Positions 48,490 to 58,900 of a stretch of DNA of 64,000 bases are shown one piece after another. Every line of letters begins with the position of its first letter. The stretch's first letter is position 1. Source of the DNA: Allodiplogaster sudhausi. Its lineage: Eukaryota; Nematoda; Chromadorea; Rhabditida; Diplogasteridae. The DNA lies in contig CALZFC010000090.1 in the NCBI GenBank assembly GCA_945643635.1, positions 697,501 through 761,500 on the forward strand, read 5' to 3'. The notes beneath the pieces were generated by a model. That model did not search any database. It was not told the DNA's origin and saw only the letters and a program-made list of their open reading frames with translations. Position numbers and translations under genes: made by a program.

Positions 48490-48760
48490 AAGAGGACGAA
48501 GTGTGTCTAACCAAAACGGAGTTGAGATTCAGTTGCTGACGTGCTATATGCACGAGAATATTCGATCTGGAATCTAATATGGATTCGATATGGATAGCAT
48601 GGCTCGGTATATGCGAGCAAGCGGGCAGAGCGAAGGGTGAAGTGACATTGTTGCTCAAGCAGATGCGTCGTCGCCTGCGTCGTGGCAGGCCTGAACCGCA
48701 TCATCACTTTATTATGCAGTTCATTAGTATAGCTAATTGAGACAGATAGAGAGAGAGAAA
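48490..48760 (+). repeat. Dispersed repeat R1, copy a
   Basis: It begins CTAACCAAAACGGAGTTGAG, continues GCTGACGTGCTATATGCACG and ATGGCTCGGTATATGCGAG, and ends near CAGTTCATTAGTATAGCTAATTG. The inverted copy is at 48965-49140 and a third copy at 51978-52230. Confidence 0.75.
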
Positions 48761-48964
48761 GAGAGAAACAGAGAAGAAGGAAACTGATGAAGAAAAGAGG
48801 AAGAGATATAGAAGCAAAAGAGAGATTCTTTGCCTCCCTCTCTTTCTTTGCTCTCTCGCTCCTCTCCCTTTGTCTCTTTTTCTTCTAACTCTCTTCGATC
48901 TTTCTCATTCTCACTCTCTCCAAATTAGCCTTACTAATGAACTGCCCAAGATGAAGTGAGAGGG

Positions 48965-49140
48965 TTTGAATGGCCTGCCATGGGGCAGCCGACAAAGCAT
49001 CAGCTAGAGCGACAGCAAAGGCATTTCAGTCTTCGTCCTTCGCTCTTCCCGCCTGCTCGCATAGACCGAGCCATCCGGATCCTTCTCGCTGCATATAGCA
49101 AGGAATCTCAACTCCGTTCTGGTTAGCTACACGGTCTCTT
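48965..49140 (-). repeat. Dispersed repeat R1, copy b (inverted)
   Basis: The reverse complement of the R1 unit, with words GCTAACCAGAACGGAGTTGAG and GGCTCGGTCTATGCGAGCAGG. With copy a it forms a hairpin-capable inverted repeat around a GA/CT spacer at 48740-48930. Confidence 0.75.
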
Positions 49141-49234
49141 TGTTGAAAGGCTGCAATTGGAAAAAGGCACTCGAAGTTATAAAAGTTGTTAATCCTAGAT
49201 TTCAAAATATATCTCGTTAATTGCTTCCTTTCAG

Positions 49235-49467
49235 GAGTGAGTTGTCTTCTCTTCGTCCTCTTCGTTGCACGTGACAATGGTATTATCTTAAAGGTTCGCT
49301 TTATGATGTTTATGCTTTTGAATTAATGCTTTTCTCATTCATTAATATCAATTGCAGAGGGTACCAAGGCCACGAGAAAAGAGACTCAGTCTCAGTCCGT
49401 ACCTCGTTCTTCCTCTCCCCCATCGAATTCCCTGCCGACTCATCAGGCGTCGTGTTCATCGAGTTAA
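49235..49467 (+). CDS. 3' exons of a small Ser/Pro-rich, membrane-anchored-type protein (unrecognised)
   Basis: Exons 49235-49279 and 49358-49467 have strong acceptors (TTCCTTTCAG; TCAATTGCAG), a GTATTA donor and matching phases. They read VSCLLFVLFVARDNEGTKATR, then KETQSQSVPRSSSPPSNS, then LPTHQASCSSS and stop. The hydrophobic LLFVLFVA stretch may be a signal peptide core or anchor, followed by a disordered Ser/Pro tail. The 5' exon is not identified; the exon at 46458 is phase-compatible but distant. Confidence 0.45.
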
Positions 49468-50750
49468 ACGTGTTGAAACACATTTTACTTGTCAACATGT
49501 TCTTCAACTAAAACAGCAAAGCTCCTGCTTCCCTGTCTCTTTTCTTGTAAAATTTGACCCAATCTTGGGAGTTTATAACTATGTAATAAACCCCTGTAAC
49601 ATTTTGATGCATGGAACTGCATTAAACGCCTCAGGGAACAGAAAAGATGCTGGAGAAGTAAATGAGATTGCGATGGAGGGATGGGAGCGGGATCTTTCCG
49701 TTGTCGGAACCACAACGAGAGAGCGAGACAGAGATAGAGAGAGAGATAAAGAACGAGATACTTTTTTGATTTACTGCAGAACAAACCATACTCCACGCGT
49801 GTGCGATAAGTGCAAAATGAGGTGCCAGGCAAGAGTCCCAGTCAAACTCACAATTCGATGTACTATATAACTTTCTAACTATAAATCGAAAAATCCAAAG
49901 CAAGAGATAAACTTTATCGTTATCCATAGATTATTGCATGGCCCTCAACGCCCTGTTATATAGGGTTTATATCAGTAGACTCTCGGACAATATGTAAAGC
50001 TTTAACTTGCAAAGATCTACATCAGTCTTTTATTTTATCAAAAAGTTTGGAATTAAATCCTTTTAACACTTCAAGGGGCGACCGGATCAACGACTGAAAG
50101 AGTGGGTGAGGCAGGCAAAATACAGTGGCCGTATTAAATTATCGTTTTCTCGGGTGAAAACTCGGGGGAATGAAACTGAACCTTGGGAATTTCAGCCGAG
50201 GTTTCGGTTAAACATTTAGCAGAGATGCTCCTACCCGAGGACATTCGCCACCCCTTACTCCCGTCACCTGTCTTCCACGAACTCTCTCTCTCTCTCTCTC
50301 TCTTTCCCTCTTTCTCTATCTTCCTCTCTCTCTATCTTTCTCTTTCTCTCAATCCCTCTTTCTCTATCTCTCATTCGTTCTCTCTACTTCTCGTTTCACA
50401 GATATGATTGTATTGAGAGATCTCGCACGACACGACTGGCCACGGGCGGCCACCCAAGCCCCGCCCACTTTCATTGATGTACGTGCCCAACTCATTGCTT
50501 ATTTCCATTGCAGCTGGAAAACTGTTTAGTCAAACTCTTTCACTCAGCATTACCAAATTGTACAAAAAACTCTTTTTAATTCATATACGCTTATCACACA
50601 TACTATTCTCATATATTTAATTCTAGACTATCATAAAGTAGATGATAATCAATTAAAATGCGATATAACTGGGAGTCACAATAGCTCCTTCCCGAGCTCC
50701 TCATTCTGGCGCTCTGGAGATGAAGAGAGTGCGCTGGCAAAGTCTAATGA

Positions 50751-51278
50751 TCAAGTTCGCATCCTCGAATGTGTGGGCATCAGTAGATTCTTGGAGTAGT
50801 CAATGAAGCTGATCAACGATTGAGGCTCGTGCTAAAAGGCCGCACGCATCCGTCTGTCACTTTTGAAGCATTGTATAAAATGCACCTGCTACTTTAAAAA
50901 TGAGCATTAATTATTATACTTGAAAAAGGAAAAGATTGAATGTTAAATAAAAAAAAATCTACTTGTCGAGACGTGAAGTGAGCGTAAAGATAAGAGGCGA
51001 AAAGAAAAGAACAGGAAAATAAAGGTGACAGCAACCATCTATTTTTAAAGTAGATTACGAATTCATCGTCGTGTGGATTCGAGGTAGGCGTCCTGACGAC
51101 ATTGCTGTCCTCTGATTTCGTTCTGGCTGTCGATTGCGGTCCGCTCAGCGCCCTGGTGCCTTTGAATTCTGTGATAAGAAACACCAACTTTTACTGTTGG
51201 GAAACACAAATCCCCGAATTTACAGAAAAATCCGAACTAACGCATGGAGGATAGCATGTCTTCTTGTGATTTGCCCAT
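50751..51278 (-). CDS. Small three-exon gene, 75 residues (unrecognised)
   Basis: Exons 51278-51242, 51168-51059 and 50831-50751 join in phase with GT/AG borders. They read MGKSQEDMLSSMQFKGTRAL, then SGPQSTARTKSEDSNVVRTP, then TSNPHDDEFHEPQSLISFID, then YSKNLLMPTHSRMRT and stop. The middle is polar and probably disordered; the end has a short amphipathic helix. An alternative final exon after GACTTTGCCAG (ALSSSPERQNEELGKELL, stop near 50697) is also coding-like, but it does not fit the phase of exon 2. Confidence 0.5.
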
Positions 51279-51977
51279 TGCGAATCCCTGACCACGCAAG
51301 ATATCGGAAATCGACTCCTCTTCAACAATTCTTCTCGGTTTCACACCTGGAATCTTTCCAGCAGATCATCCGGAACAAAGACAAAATGAACAGCTGAAGA
51401 GACTAACCACTATAAAAAGAAACAGTGCTCGTGCCCCAGGGTGTTTACTTGAGGTGAGAAAGCGGAAATTAATGTTCGGTTTGCTGGTTTCACCATGTTC
51501 GGAAAGATACGGTAGGTTTACGGCAGGTCACACATTTACTCCAAATAGATTAAAACCTTCCTCCTTGCATGACATAAATTGAGGCTCGCGAATAAAAATG
51601 TACTTATACCCACATCTTACTAAATGGCGTTGAACAAAACTAACTAACTACCTTACTTAAAATAACCAGTTTCAGATTTCAGACAAATTTTTTTTTCGGT
51701 CGTTGTAAAATTATAAGAGGTTCATTTTTGAAAGATCATTTATATGAGTCAAAGCGGACAGGATTTGTTAGAATATCTTACTGAGGCATTAGTGTGAGCT
51801 GCACCGCTCTATCACCGTATCTTCAAGGATGACTGAAGAATTTTTCTCCTTGCTCGAGAATTGAGACAACTGCACTTAGATCGATTGCTGAAATACATAT
51901 GTATATATTGGTTCGCATAAGCGAGGCAAAATATTTTAAGGCTAGCTATATTAGAGCGTCAACAAAGAAGAAGAGAA

Positions 51978-52230
51978 AGAGAGGCTAACCAAAAAGGACT
52001 TGACATTCATTGCTGACGTGGTATATGCACGCGATGATTCGATTCGAACAGTAATGGAATCGATCCGGACAGTATGGCTCGGTCTATGCGAGCAGGCGGG
52101 GGGGAGCGAAGGACGAACACTGAAATGCCTTTGCCATTGCTCAAGCTGATTCTTGATCGTCTCCTCGTGGCAGGCCATGAACTGCCTCATCACTTCATTT
52201 GGTTACTCATTGGTACGGCTAATTGCGAGA
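51978..52230 (+). repeat. Dispersed repeat R1, copy c
   Basis: Matches copy a: GCTAACCAAAAAGGACTTGAC, GCTGACGTGGTATATGCACG, ATGGCTCGGTCTATGCGAG, then CGTGGCAGGCC and CATTGGTACGGCTAATTG. It has about 80 percent identity by eye with small indels. Confidence 0.75.
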
Positions 52231-52639
52231 AAGCGAGGGAGGTAGAGAGAGGGGAGAAGAAAGAGAGAGGAAAAAAGAGAGAAGAAAGAAACAGAGATCT
52301 ATTGTCTCAGGATTTCTATGGTTTTATCTGCCTCTTGACCCGCTTTATTTCTCATTCTCTCTTAGCACGATAAAATTTACAGAACTATTGCACAATATTT
52401 TTGCTGTTTTGTTGTCAAATGTGCTTGCTCTACATGAAACATTCTGCTCAATAAAAACATTATCCCATTGATTTTGCTTTTCGGTATAACACAATTTGAA
52501 CGAACGACGTGAACTTTTATTCTTAGATTATGGCCTCAGCCGGATTTGATGGAAGCAGCACTGTCAAATGACGAGTGGGGAGGGGGAGAAAAGGAAGATC
52601 CTTGTGACGTGTGATGAAAGGAAGAACTAATCCGATGCT

Positions 52640-53190
52640 ATGCATATCAACTGTCTTGAAAAGGTTCAACGTAGCTATACTCGATCTATTTTTAAACTTG
52701 TAGGTATGGTTTTATCGTACAACCTCCGCTTGAAGTCCCTTGGCCTTCTCTACCTTGAGCATCGTAGACACGTAAATGATCTTATCACTACTTTTAAAAT
52801 AAGGCGCAACTTGACTCCAATTGATCTCTCTCGCTTCTTCTCTCTTCCCTCCTCGCAATACTCTGCTGGCCTTGGTGGTCATTGTCTCATGCTCTCCCTT
52901 CCTCCCCTTCGTTCTATGCGTTCAATACAATCATGTCTATCTTTTCGGGCTGTTAGAGGCTGGAACAGTTTGCCGCATCAGGTTCTCGCAACGAACTCCC
53001 TATCATCCTTCCGCAGCTTTTGTGCCAACTCCTTACTTTCAGCGTAATTTATTTGTTTTGTTTTCTTCTCCTTTTTACCCCCAATTGCTTGACCCGTTCC
53101 ATCGAATATTTTAATATTATAAAAAAACATTGTATCTCCTTAAACCGATCTATGCGATAAAGAAATTGCATTGAATTGAATTGAAATCAA
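52640..53190 (+). mobile_element. 5'-truncated LINE (non-LTR retrotransposon), 3' end
   Basis: A plus-strand frame, 52640-53047, reads LEKVQRSYTRSIFKLVG, LRLKSLGLLYLEHRRHVNDL, AVRGWNSLPHQVL and LSSFRSFCANSLLSA, then stop. This is the conserved C-terminus after the reverse-transcriptase domain of Jockey/CR1/RTE-type LINE proteins (LExVQRRFTR...RLxxLxLxxLExRR...VWNSLP). The element ends with a short TTGAATTGAATTGAA tail near 53170-53190, as CR1-like elements often do. The 5' part is missing, as in typical truncated insertions. Confidence 0.8.
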
Positions 53191-53324
53191 ATTAAACAAA
53201 TTTCTTGATCTTCACATCCCACCATGGTGACAATCTATGAAGGGATCTGTGAGCAATCGCTTCGAAGTGAAAATTTAGCACCCCTTCGTTCTGAGAAGTA
53301 TTTCTCACCGCATATGATATTTCG

Positions 53325-53515
53325 TTGTGAAGAAAAAGGCATCCGATTTTTTTGTTGCTATCACGCCATGAACTAAAATTGTAGTTTGCTTGGTGAAAGG
53401 GCTGTGCGACCGTTGAAGGACTGAAGGAAAGAGCTGATATATTTCTTCTACTTAAAGATTTCTCTCATTCCTTCGATGCAAGAAAAAAGTTTTCTCTAAG
53501 ATGTTGAACTGACGC
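53325..53515 (+). promoter_or_regulatory. Conserved upstream block of array gene 1
   Basis: About 180 bp (words AAAATTGTAGTTTGCTTGGTGAA, GACCGTTGAAGGACTGAAGGA and TTCGATGCAAGA) is conserved upstream of all three array genes, at 58400-58590 and 62170-62360 as well. It ends about 300 bp before the ATG in copies 2 and 3, and is separated by the fold-back insertion in copy 1. Promoter function is inferred from conservation and position only. Confidence 0.5.
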
Positions 53516-53560
53516 AATATGTATGTATATGCTTACATATGTGTGTATATACGGGAGTAT

Positions 53561-53650
53561 GTCAACTGAGCAGCGGTCAATTGAGCAGCGGTCAACTGAG
53601 CAGCGGACAACTGAGAAGCAGTCGATTGCGCAGCGGTCAATTGCGCAGCA
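53561..53650. repeat. 15-bp minisatellite, six units (left arm)
   Basis: The unit is GTCAAYTGAGCAGCG with single changes (GACAACTGAGAAGCA, GTCGATTGCGCAGCG). The inverted array is in the right arm at about 54622-54711. Confidence 0.9.
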
Positions 53651-54621
53651 GGCTCTAATTGCCTTCCATTTTAACATTTTCGGTTATTGAAAAAACCAGC
53701 CTAGCTATTTTGTCGAACTTTTGACTTTTATTATAATTTGAGTACAAATTAAATCTTGTTTTCCAGAAAAAAAAATAGATTTATTCAACAGAATGACAGC
53801 TGCTCTGAAATATTCTGTCAGAACGTAAAAGAACAATTTTTCAGCTAAAAAAATAAAGGAATAGAAAGATAAAGCGTGGGAAAGTAGAAATATTTCGGTG
53901 CCCACTTTTCCAAAATATTTCATGTGCGAATTTTCACTGCATACCGCCTTGAAATGGTCCAGCTTATCTTGGCCCACCATTCCGAACAGCGAGGAATTTT
54001 GTCTACATTTTCTTGTTTATATTATTTGCATACTGCACGTCTTCCGGTGGAACAAGCGTCAAGGCCATGCATCCCTGGGTGAAGAACTTGTTCTGCTGGT
54101 CATTGTACATATCATTAGCTGCTTGGCCTGTGAACACTGGCCAATAACTGAGCTTCTACTTAATTAGAACAAATTGCTTGTGTATTGTTTTAACATCGCA
54201 TCATCTTCGAAATTTGTAATTCAGATACAGAGCTGCAATTCGCTTGCACAAGCCCTTCTAGGCAAAGCTCAAATTTTCTCGCTGTTTGGAATGGTCGCTT
54301 GGGCCAAAATGATTTCAAGGCGCTATGCAGTGAACATTCACACGTGAAATATTTTGGAAAAGTTGACCGTGAGCAATGAAATATCTCTACTTCCTCACGT
54401 TTTATCTTTCTTTTCCTTTATTTTTTTAGCTGCAAACTTGTTCTTTTCACTTCAGACAGATTATTTCAGATCAGCTGTCATTCTGTTGAATAAATAAATT
54501 TTTTTTAGGAAAACTTAAGATTTAATTTGTACTCAAATTATAATAGAAGTCAAAAGTTTGACAAAATAGCTATTCTGGTTTTTTCAATAACCGAAAATGT
54601 TATATGGAAGGCAATTAGAGC

Positions 54622-54711
54622 CTGCTACGCAATTGACCGCTGCGCAATCGACCGCTGCTCAGTTGTCCGCTGCTCAGTTGACCGCTGCTCAATTGACCGC
54701 TGCTCAGTTGA
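54622..54711. repeat. 15-bp minisatellite, six units (right arm, inverted)
   Basis: The reverse complement of the left-arm array: CGCTGCTCAGTTGAC-type units with almost the same order of variants, showing that the two arms were copied as a block. Confidence 0.9.
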
Positions 54712-54935
54712 CATACTCCCGTATATACACGCATTCGTTTGTTTTACTTCACTGCAGAAGCATTGATTTGATTTGCTCATGCATAACAAAAGCGAGGCAT
54801 ATTGATGTGCATACACACTAATGTATTTCATATCCAGTTGAAAAAAAATTTTATTGTTCTCTTTATTGATCAACGTCTAATAGGAGAATCATCGAGACAA
54901 TGGATAAATTAACGTCCCTATTGTGGATCTTTCAG

Positions 54936-57133
54936 ATGATCTATCTACGCCTTCTCCTTGCTCCTCTCTTATTAACGGCAAACAAAGTATTCTGCTTAAA
55001 TTGCTACTCAATGTCAGGGAGCACCTCTGAGAAAAACTCGCCGTTAGCCCAATACTGTCATTTTTTTCTCTTTCCCTCACATGCTCAATTCTTAAGCTGT
55101 TAATCAATTACAGGCGAGAGACGTGTTGTGGCGACACTTGCGTCCTAGATTCCATGAAATTCGACGCTAACACTACGTTCACCATGCTGGTGTGCTTCTC
55201 TAGAAAACTTTAAAATGACTGATACTGGAAGTAAAAGTTTGAGAAAGAGAAATATGTAGTTGCCGAAATAATATGTATGCACGGTTGAGGAACATATTAA
55301 ATGTCTTCATACTTCTTCATTTGCATTGATTTGAAGTTCCTCTGGTACTTTCTTTGTTGCTTGAAGAACTGCATTTCCGGCATGCTCGAGTCGTTCAGCG
55401 GCTGCTACAGCAGTGACATTCGTATGACCTGCTTTTGCAAGTTGGGCAGTCTTTTCCGCATTCACAATGTTCTTATTGTAAGATGCAAGTTATTTGCGCA
55501 ATCTTGATTTCATTGCTCCAGTGAGTCAATGTGCAATGAACACGAGGGCACGGTTCATGTCGAGAAGGACGGCAATCTGACCTGCACGGTCACTAATGTT
55601 GATGACCCAATGTCCTTGGTTAGTAATGTCACAAAGTCGATAAACGGGCACATAAATATTCAAAGTTTGTAGTTGTAATTATGTATTGTTACTACGTGTA
55701 TCTATCCTATAAAGGAACACTAATCTCAAACATAATCTATTTTAATTTTTACTGACTATCGTGGCGTCTTTCTTAATCTCATGCTTTGAAGCCCTTCTGT
55801 CAGGCAAAAACGCGAATACAAGATTCAGATGTTGGCTCCTACAAAACTCAAATTCTTCTCTATAAGATGATTATGTATATGCGTCCGAATTGTTCTTGGA
55901 AATGCATCAGGAAAGAGTGAATGTTCTGATCTAGTAATTAAAGAAGTAATTTGCATATGAAATAAGTACATGGGAATATTAGCGAATATTAGTGTATTCC
56001 TCCGTATTTTAAATTTAACATTCGTCGCAAACAAAATTATGACCTGAAGGAGTTGAACGAGTAGAGATTGGCCGTGAAATAAGACCTTCATACATATAGT
56101 TATACCAGATGCAAAAAATTTAACATCTTTAATGCCAAAACTTGATTTACGAGAAGAGTCGAAACAAGGACATTGGTTGCCATAAACGCGTTGCTCAAGC
56201 CTACCGTACTATCTGATCGGCCATTTCATGTCATTAATGCTCCTTTGATGGAGCACTGAAATCAAACCTAATCCAGTCGTATTGCCTCCTGAATATTGTT
56301 GTATATTCACAATTTGAAAGACCATTTGTTTGCTCCAGCAAGTTGTATGATGATCTTCTAATTTAGGCGTCCGGCTGTAGATACTGCATGGCTGACATGA
56401 TCGAGGGAATCAATTCGACTCTAAACAGCGAGTGCTCGAATGGCTTCGAAGGGCTGGGGTCGAAATCGCTTTCCTTGTTAGATAATTTGCTGATTTTGAT
56501 AAAATAATAAATCAGCAAATCGTTTGCAGCCTTTTCGAGGACACTTGCTACGTGCAGCGCCTGCTGTACATGTCGCCGCAACACGATCTGCATTGTCGCT
56601 GCAAGAACGTGCGAACTAAACATATTATTGCTAGATACATATATGCCCAGTTTCAAAGTTGCAGGCTGACCGCTGCGCAGATAAAATCCTCTCCATTTCG
56701 ACTGATTACACCAGGCGACCTTTCAAGTGTATTGAGACCACCAATCGTGGAGGCAACGACACTTGTCGGGTCTTCATAATTTGTAGAAAAATACATTAGG
56801 CATTTACCTTTTATTGCTATTACCCTTCAGGGAACTCATTGCTACAGCGTAGACGACGGGAATATATGGCGAGGTTGTCTTGTGACTCTTGACGATTATG
56901 AATTACCGGTACACTTAATGGATTCACTAGTCAATATCCCCCTCTAATGTCAAAATATCGCCATGTGCCAGCTCGGCCGATTCGCAATCCGCAACACGGT
57001 TTACTACGTGTGCGCGAGCGACTTCTGCAACTCGGACACGGCAGCCACGCTCGCTTCCCTCAGCTCGGCGTCTGCTGTGTTACCCGAGTGCGAGATCGAC
57101 CTGCCTCTGCCTGAAATGACAAATGAGGTTTAA
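54936..57133 (+). CDS. Secreted protein with three Ly6-like (ET-module-like) domains, array copy 1
   Basis: Nine exons: 54936-55042, 55114-55189, 55367-55440, 55522-55618, 56367-56476, 56530-56608, 56665-56769, 56831-56908 and 56972-57133. All are GT/AG and in phase, 295 residues. The signal peptide is MIYLRLLLAPLLLTANKVFC. Module 1 is CLNCYS...CCGDTC...NCISG...GCYSS...TCFCNESMCN. Module 2 is GCRYC...EC...DTCYVQRL...HCRCKNADRC. Module 3 is FKC...TC..THCYS...GCLVTLDDY...VYYVCASDFCN. The CxC-x(4)-C(N) and CxSDFCN endings are the hallmark of three-finger Ly6/uPAR and nematode ET-type modules. There is no hydrophobic C-terminus, so it is likely secreted. TTTCAG abuts the ATG, as at a trans-splice site. 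No ligand can be inferred. Confidence 0.8.
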
Positions 57134-58370
57134 AAAGAAAATAATAATTTCGTCAAAAATTAACGAAAATAAGTTTTCAGACAATTTTTACAACAACGTC
57201 TAGTGAAGAAATTGGACTTCTTTCTCCCTGCAGAGTCTTATATCTCTATATGTTTATCGCCATGTTCGGCGCATGGTAGTGGAGCGCTACATGTAGATAA
57301 CACGCTCATTATCGACCACGTCGCAACCGTCCACTCTTCATCATTTATTCATATTCTTATGTTTGAACTAATTTGCAACAATATTTAAGTCCTATGACAT
57401 TGTACTTTTTCTCAAAAATTTTGTTTGTTAAACTTCCTTTCGAGAATAGATTTATTTATTAGACTTTTTCATAATCCCGTTGAACGATGTTTCTGGAGAA
57501 GATTTTCAGTTTGCTTAAATATACATGGAACGTTATTCCAATAGCGTGAGAAGCAAAGCCTGAATACCATTTCTTCGGAATCGTTTCGGGAGCAAGATGC
57601 ATTTATGTGCATAAAGGTTCTTTTTTGATTAGTCAGCCTGTGAGTTTAGTTATCGATAGAAACAAATTTCTTGTTTGCCGTTAATTGCAAATGATGTTCC
57701 TCACAAGCCAATGTTATGAGTTTCTATGGATAAAGATTATGTGTTTACCTTCAAAAATACCTGAATTGTTGTTAGAGTGACTACGTCCTTGTAGTTCAAG
57801 GGCTTGAACCCTCCGCGCGCCAGCACCAAAGGAATAACCTCATCTGTCACACCCGAGTACCATTTGTTGTCACATGATATTAATAGTGACGAGAGCAATT
57901 ATCAACACATGTTGACACCTTGACAAGATTGGATATTTGGTTTATCTTGAATGCAGAGGCGAAATAATTCAGATGGAAGAAGAGAAGAGATATCGGCAGG
58001 ACAGTAGGATCAAGAGACGTGTACTGACTTTGTACTGCTTATTGTTAGGATATTCGAAATAGAGAATATTCCTAATACCGTAATTATCTGATATGGTAAT
58101 ACAATAATATTTGAATAAACGGAAACTGCACTAGGCATTAACAGCAATAAACGCCACCTTCCAGATGTTTGCCTTGTCGAATTGCAGATGCATCTTCTGG
58201 TCTTTCTTGAACCACGAACGCTTCCTGTGAACAATTCGAGCTCGCATACTTTGTTGTTGAAGTTCTTTATCTGATGTCGGTGCTGAAGCTTTACATCCAC
58301 CAACCATGCTTGGAAGGGCCTCTATATGGTCGAGTAGCAGAAAAAAACCTCCCATGTCCTCGTACAAAAA
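57134..58370. other. Intergenic DNA between array copies 1 and 2
   Basis: Part of this repeats between copies 2 and 3 (for example TATGACATTGTACTTTTTCTC and GAGTTTCTATGGATAAA), so the duplication unit includes intergenic DNA. A minus-strand open frame at 58131-58367 (basic; VHRKRSWFKKDQKMHLQFDK) has no counterpart in the next intergenic region and no recognised family; it could be an exon or inserted fragment. Confidence 0.5.
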
Positions 58371-58399
58371 TATGCTTATTTCGTGGAAAGTTCGAATTT

Positions 58400-58590
58400 T
58401 TGTAAAGAAAACGGCGTCCGAGTTTTTTATCCGCTATAATGCCACGAACGAAAATTGTAGTTTGCTTGGTGAATGGGCCGTGTGACCGTTGAAGGACTGA
58501 AGGAAGGAGCTGATATACATATTTCTGCTACTTCGATATTTCTCTCATAACTTCGATGCAAGAGAAAATTTTCTGTAAAATTTTTGAACA
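58400..58590 (+). promoter_or_regulatory. Conserved upstream block of array gene 2
   Basis: Same block as at 53325-53515, including TTGTAGTTTGCTTGGTGAA and ACCGTTGAAGGACTGAAGGA, about 310 bp before the ATG. Confidence 0.5.
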
Positions 58591-58900
58591 ATGCCATATG
58601 TACATAGTATATGGGTATAACCGTTTGTTTTGTACCTAGATACTATGTATGAACATATATGTATATAGTATCAAGGAACAAACGTTTGTTTTATTTCACT
58701 CGCGCAGAAGCATGGATTTATTTGCTCATGCATTACAAAAGCCAGGCATGTGCATACACACACAAATGCATTTCACATCCAATTGACGATAAACTATTGA
58801 CCCTTTCATTGATCAACATCTTATACGAGAATCATCGCGACAATGCCCTCAGGCTATTAATTAACTCTGACAACGATATCTCATCTTGCGCATCTTTCAG

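Larger units (their letters stand above)
53542..54732. mobile_element. Fold-back element inserted upstream of array gene 1
   Basis: Inverted arms (about 53542-53998 and 54270-54732) share GTATATACGGGAGTATGTCAAC at the outer ends, a six-copy 15-bp minisatellite, and then TTTAACATTTTCGGTTATTG through TTTTCCAAAATATTTCA. The loop of about 270 bp is unique. Copies 2 and 3 of the array lack it at the corresponding place, so it is an insertion. No transposase frame is visible. Confidence 0.85.
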
